A stretch of 44,004 nt of DNA from an uncultured beta proteobacterium (lineage in GTDB: Bacteria > Pseudomonadota > Gammaproteobacteria > Burkholderiales > Burkholderiaceae_B), in assembly GCA_903894155.1 (NCBI GenBank), contig CAITPF010000032.1:1-44004 (forward strand), read 5' to 3'. The notes beneath the pieces are model-generated. The model ran no database searches, had not been told where the DNA came from, and worked only from the letters and a program-made list of their open reading frames with translations. Of this stretch, positions 40,768 to 44,004 are shown piece by piece. A program made the position numbers and the translations under genes. Positions within the stretch are counted from its first letter, which is position 1. Every line of letters begins with the position of its first letter.

Positions 40768-42003
40768 TTAAAACTGGTGCCGCAAACCGGCGCCGCCGAC
40801 CGACGACACCAGGCCATCGACCAGGCTGAAGTTCTTCGCGTAACCGGCGAAGGCATACGCGTTGGTGCGCTTGCTGAGCGAATAGGTGTAGCCCAGGCTC
40901 ACCATGCTTTGCGTGGCAACCGAAAACTGCGAGTTATCCCGCATGCTGGCCGTAGGCTGTGCCGCCTGCAGCAGGCCGAAGACGCTTGATGCTTGGCTCA
41001 ACGGCACCGTGACACCGAACATGTAAGAGTTCACCGCGATATTCGGATCAAACACCACATTGGTGTTTGCATCGTCCACCGACATATGCTCGCCCATCGG
41101 GTGCAGTTCGTTCATCCACCCGTTGCGCGCCTGGCCGTAGGCTGCGGAAAGCTGGACTCCCGCCATCTCGACCATGCCGCCTGCGGCCCATGCGGTTGCC
41201 GCCGGGTAGTTGCCGGCCACCGATGCATCAGGATAGAAGGCGTCGTACGTCGCCGTCAGGTAGCGCGAGCCGCCGTCGTAGGCCACGCCCGCCGTCAGCG
41301 CACGCAGGTTTTCCGAGGTGTTGAAGTTGTAGCGCTCGGTGCGCAGGTTCTCGGCGATGATCGCGCCGTTCTTTGCGTAGGCCGAGCCCGCCTGTGCGGC
41401 GAACGAGTAGCCCACGCCTGCGCGCACGCCGGCGTACTCCGGCGTTTCGAACTTGACCGTATTGCTCAGCCGCTCGGCGTTGGCGGCCCCGAAGGACAAG
41501 CCCATCGAAGCGCTGGTGAAATCGCCAGGACCAAACGGGGTCAGCGGGCCGAAATATTCGTCTGCAAAATTGTATTGCCGTCCGAACCGAACCTTGCCGG
41601 CTGACTTCGAGTGCACGCCAAGCCAGGCCTCACGACCAAAGAGCCGGCCGTCCTGCTCGAGATTGCCATTGCCCGCGTTGAACCCGTTTTCGAGTACGAA
41701 CGCCATCTGCACGCCGCCACCGAGATCCTCGGTTCCACGCAGCCCGAAGTGGCTTTCGGTCTGCTCGCCGCTGGTCATGCCAAAGCTCGAGCCAGCGTCA
41801 AAAGGCATGGTGACATCGCCCGAGTAGCGCTGAAACGAAAGGCCCAGGTCGACAGTACCGTAGAGCGTCACATCGGAATTTGCATCGACTGCGCACGAGA
41901 AAGCCGCCAGCAGCGGCAGGATCGCGCCAGCAAGCGGCAACGCAGGCCCGCGCGAGGAAGCGGGCGTCTTAGCTACAACGGGAGTCTTAACTACTTTTGT
42001 CAT
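40768..42003 (-). CDS. Gram-negative general porin (Bordetella/Burkholderia OmpC type)
   Basis: A 411-residue outer-membrane beta-barrel. The mature region starts near SDVTLYGTVDLGLSFQRYSG and has repeated porin strands (FGLRGTEDLGGGVQMAFVLENGF; REAWLGVHSKSAGKVRFGRQYN; TVKFETPEYAGVRAGVGYSF). It ends in the Phe needed for BAM recognition (GLRHQF). A trimeric passive diffusion channel is expected. The N-terminus before the barrel is long (about 48 residues), with a 25-residue polar lead before the hydrophobic core, unusual for a signal peptide. ATG 42003 is preceded by GGTGGGA; TTG 42024 is less likely. Confidence 0.92.
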   Translation of the reverse strand: MTKVVKTPVVAKTPASSRGPALPLAGAILPLLAAFSCAVDANSDVTLYGTVDLGLSFQRYSGDVTMPFDAGSSFGMTSGEQTESHFGLRGTEDLGGGVQMAFVLENGFNAGNGNLEQDGRLFGREAWLGVHSKSAGKVRFGRQYNFADEYFGPLTPFGPGDFTSASMGLSFGAANAERLSNTVKFETPEYAGVRAGVGYSFAAQAGSAYAKNGAIIAENLRTERYNFNTSENLRALTAGVAYDGGSRYLTATYDAFYPDASVAGNYPAATAWAAGGMVEMAGVQLSAAYGQARNGWMNELHPMGEHMSVDDANTNVVFDPNIAVNSYMFGVTVPLSQASSVFGLLQAAQPTASMRDNSQFSVATQSMVSLGYTYSLSKRTNAYAFAGYAKNFSLVDGLVSSVGGAGLRHQF

Positions 42004-42328
42004 CGGATTCGTCCCACCTAACAAAAGGGGCGAATTCTATGGATGGTTGCACCTAAACCGATGACAGAAAGTTAATGAATGCAACCAGTCTTGATCGTCT
42101 ACCGCATCCGCCGAAAACGCCGCGCACGGGTCAGCGCAACGAAAATCCATTAGCCCACCATGCATGCGCGAGAACCTGATGGGGTCACCGGCGCACGCAC
42201 GCAGCGCCCGCCCTGTAACAACTGAATGCCAATCAGCGGCGCGGCGTTATGCTAGGAGCAGCATAAGCATGCGAAAGGCGGCCCCGAGGTGTGCGCCTTG
42301 CCAGCCGCAGATGCCGGAGTCAACCCGA
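42004..42328. promoter_or_regulatory. Divergent region between porin and amidohydrolase genes
   Basis: 325 bp without a gene. It holds a minus-strand -10-like TAGAAT (42034-42039) for the porin and an inverted repeat GGTTGCA (42045-42051) / TGCAACC (42080-42086) with a 28-bp spacer. The rest is featureless by eye. The amidohydrolase start is uncertain (ATG 42311 or 42329). Confidence 0.4.
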
Positions 42329-43363
42329 ATGAAACGAAGAATTCTTTTGAAAGCGCTTGCGATGTCGCCGCTGGCGTACGTCCTGAATGCGCACGCGGCG
42401 CAAGCCAGGCCTTTCGACTTTCAGAAGGTACGCACCGGCATGCTCGACAGGCTCGCGGGGATCGCCCGCGCTGGCGTGCTGCCGATCATCGATATCGAAA
42501 GCTCCGTCAATCCGGTGCGCATCGACCTGCGCGCGTTCATGCGCGCGATGGATCAATCCGGCATCGCGCAAATGTGTCTTTCGGTCGACCAGCCCGGCGA
42601 CCTCGTGAAACAGGGCGTGTCCTGGAGCCACGCCGCGCTTGAGTTTGCCGCCGATTTTCCTGACTATTTCATCCCCGTCGGCAATGGCGCCAATGAACCG
42701 GCCTGGACTCAGTCGCCGGATCGGTTCCTTAACGACAACGAGCGCTACATCATCGAATACCGCTACCCGATGATGGGCGAGTTCGAGTTCCGGCACTACC
42801 CGTCGCCGCGGCAAGTCGAGCGCGGCCAGTGGAACCGCGACGTCGACATCCCGATCGACAGCCCGCAGGGGCAGCGGCTCTTCGCCTTTGCCGAACGCAG
42901 CGGCATCCCGCTGCAGATCCACTACGAAATCGAGGACAGGCTGCTTGCGCCGCTCGAAACGATGCTGGCGCGTTACCCACGCGCCAAAGTGATCTGGTGC
43001 CACCTCGCCCAGATCCGGTACAGCGCACGCGCGACGCAGTATGGACCGCAACTGCTGGAGAGCTGGCTCAAGCGGTTCCCCAACCTCTATATCGACACCG
43101 CATTCGGCCCGCCGCAATCGGTCTACAAACCAAGCGCAGAGCGCCATGCCCGCTACTGGACCCAGTCGGCGCAATGGAAGCCCCTGATCGAGGCGCACCC
43201 CTACCGGTTCCTGGCGGCGCTCGATATCGGCGGCGATCGCATGGACCGCGTCAACGAGTGGTCCGCCACCTTGCGGGCCTTCCTCGACACGCTGCCGCCT
43301 AAAACGGCGGAAATCGTGGCGTACAAGTCGGCGTGGAAGCTCTTGTTCGGCGAAGAGCTGTAG
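42329..43363 (+). CDS. Exported amidohydrolase-2 family protein
   Basis: 344 residues. The N-terminus MKRRILLKALAMSPLAYVLNAHAAQA has twin arginines before a hydrophobic core and an AXA-type site, consistent with Tat export. The body is a TIM-barrel amidohydrolase_2 domain: IIDIESSVNPVRIDLRAFMRAMDQSG, IPLQIHYEIED, KVIWCHLAQIRY, LYIDTAFG, and FLAALDIGGDRMDR near the end. Candidate metal ligands are the His of IHYE, His of CHLA and Asp of ALDIGGD; the usual N-terminal HxH is absent. Such proteins often hydrolyse lactones or decarboxylate acids. GGAG lies 10 bases before ATG 42329. Confidence 0.78.
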   Translation: MKRRILLKALAMSPLAYVLNAHAAQARPFDFQKVRTGMLDRLAGIARAGVLPIIDIESSVNPVRIDLRAFMRAMDQSGIAQMCLSVDQPGDLVKQGVSWSHAALEFAADFPDYFIPVGNGANEPAWTQSPDRFLNDNERYIIEYRYPMMGEFEFRHYPSPRQVERGQWNRDVDIPIDSPQGQRLFAFAERSGIPLQIHYEIEDRLLAPLETMLARYPRAKVIWCHLAQIRYSARATQYGPQLLESWLKRFPNLYIDTAFGPPQSVYKPSAERHARYWTQSAQWKPLIEAHPYRFLAALDIGGDRMDRVNEWSATLRAFLDTLPPKTAEIVAYKSAWKLLFGEEL

Positions 43364-43430
43364 ACCCGCATCGATCGACATTTCCGGCGCGCCCATCGCG
43401 CGATCGCAGGCGATAAGACAAGGAGGAGCC

Positions 43431-43760
43431 ATGCACGACAACTTGTTCAGCAACACACCGGTGCACGCCGACGGCAGCGAGTTTGTCCAGACGTTGCTGG
43501 CGCAAGCCGGGGCGCGCGTCGAGCGCATCGTGTCGCACGGACAATCAAGCCCCCCCGGATTCTGGTACGACCAGGAGCAAGTCGAGTGGGTCGCGGTGCT
43601 GCAAGGCGAGGCGCTGCTGCGCTTTGAGGACGAGCCCGAACCCCGCCGGCTCGTCGCCGGCGACTGGATCACGATTGCTGCGCACCGGCGCCACCGGGTC
43701 GACTGGACCACGCCAGACAGTCCAACCGTCTGGCTCGCGGTTTACCTGACGAAAACCTGA
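43431..43760 (+). CDS. Small cupin-domain protein
   Basis: A 109-residue single cupin. Motif regions are SPPGFWYDQEQVEWVAVLQGEALLRF (42-67, rough) and ITIAAHRRHRVDWTTPDSPTVWLAVYL (80-106). Cupin motif 2 has His residues (AHRRHRV), while motif 1 lacks the usual HxH (WYDQEQVEW), so metal binding is uncertain. AAGGAGGAG precedes the ATG. It lies 67 bp after the amidohydrolase gene and 59 bp before the racemase-like gene, probably in one operon. The role may be isomerase or sensor; it is unknown. Confidence 0.8.
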   Translation: MHDNLFSNTPVHADGSEFVQTLLAQAGARVERIVSHGQSSPPGFWYDQEQVEWVAVLQGEALLRFEDEPEPRRLVAGDWITIAAHRRHRVDWTTPDSPTVWLAVYLTKT

Positions 43761-43819
43761 ACAGGGTTTACCCTGAATTGCCCTAAACTGTTGTTCTTAT
43801 AAAAATTGAGGAGACACTC

Positions 43820-44004
43820 ATGCGGCTCTGGTACCAGACATTCTCCAGGTTTGCGGCGTTCGGCCAGTACGGGGAAGCCCTGGTCCGCATGATCAAAGCC
43901 GCTGCCGATTCAGGCACCCAGATCGATACGCACGACCTGGCCAAAGGCGGCATCGCCGACCAATACCGCTATATCGAATACCTGGATACCGCCGAGGAGA
44001 TCGG
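43820..44004 (+). CDS. Asp/Glu/hydantoin racemase-like protein (5' part)
   Basis: The first 61 residues are visible: MRLWYQTFSRFAAFGQYGEAL, then a second beta strand ending near GTQIDTHDL and YIEYLDTAEEI. This N-terminus recalls the hydantoin racemase/HupH-like branch of the Asp/Glu racemase superfamily, which typically begins MR-[LI]-W-Y-Q. GAGGAG lies 7 bases before the ATG. The gene runs off the right edge, so the catalytic cysteines are not visible. Confidence 0.65.
   Translation, partial: MRLWYQTFSRFAAFGQYGEALVRMIKAAADSGTQIDTHDLAKGGIADQYRYIEYLDTAEEI

Overview
This is a GC-rich window with dense coding, short intergenic gaps and many GTG/TTG starts. Three Bug/TctC-type tricarboxylate binding proteins, two TAXI-type binding proteins, a general trimeric porin ending in Phe and a CaiB/BaiF CoA-transferase point to a betaproteobacterium of the order Burkholderiales, probably Alcaligenaceae-like. 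That placement is inference from gene content; no rRNA or other phylogenetic marker is present. I count 44 protein genes (one cut by the right edge), no tRNA or rRNA, no transposase, no phage genes and no CRISPR array.

Layout. 1-56 is a 7-bp tandem repeat. 88-5938 (minus) carries NIPSNAP, a DMT permease, a P-loop kinase-like protein and a DUF465 protein, then a tightly coupled unit of alpha/beta hydrolase, two PstS-like proteins and a membrane-anchored TAXI protein. 6062-11382 is solute uptake: an orphan NMT1/SsuA-type binding protein, a TRAP-TAXI transporter (fused permease plus binding protein) and a Bug protein. 11393-14881 is a potassium block: kup, divergent from a DUF3124 gene and a two-TM/RCK potassium channel. 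14911-19023 (minus) has an SDR, a PAF-acetylhydrolase-like protein, and an adjacent L,D-transpeptidase and MepK-like peptidase (cell wall 3-3 cross-link formation and cleavage). 19168-21127 is a Bug protein followed by a GrdB/PrdB-like protein with Cys where a selenocysteine may be expected.

21179-31410 is the most distinctive part. Two different aconitase-family (LeuC/LeuD-type) hydro-lyases are transcribed divergently from an AT-rich 339-bp region with paired GT-N3-AC palindromes. No leuA or leuB is present. Around them are an SDR, a hot-dog thioesterase, a class III CoA-transferase, a Bug protein, an MBL-fold hydrolase, a crotonase resembling LiuC/AtuE and a GST. Together they look like an uptake and catabolic island for a branched or tricarboxylic acid whose identity I cannot read from sequence.

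31531-34419 (minus) encodes envelope proteins: a Rap1a/Tai-domain protein, a DUF3300 lipoprotein and a secreted beta-propeller. cysK follows at 34763. 35862-40752 has a serine-glyoxylate aminotransferase-like gene and a giant FAD/Fe-S D-2-hydroxyacid dehydrogenase, divergent from a RidA-family gene across a region that shares the TTACATTG motif with the hydro-lyase promoter. The right end holds a porin, an exported amidohydrolase-2 protein, a cupin and the start of an Asp/Glu/hydantoin racemase-like gene.
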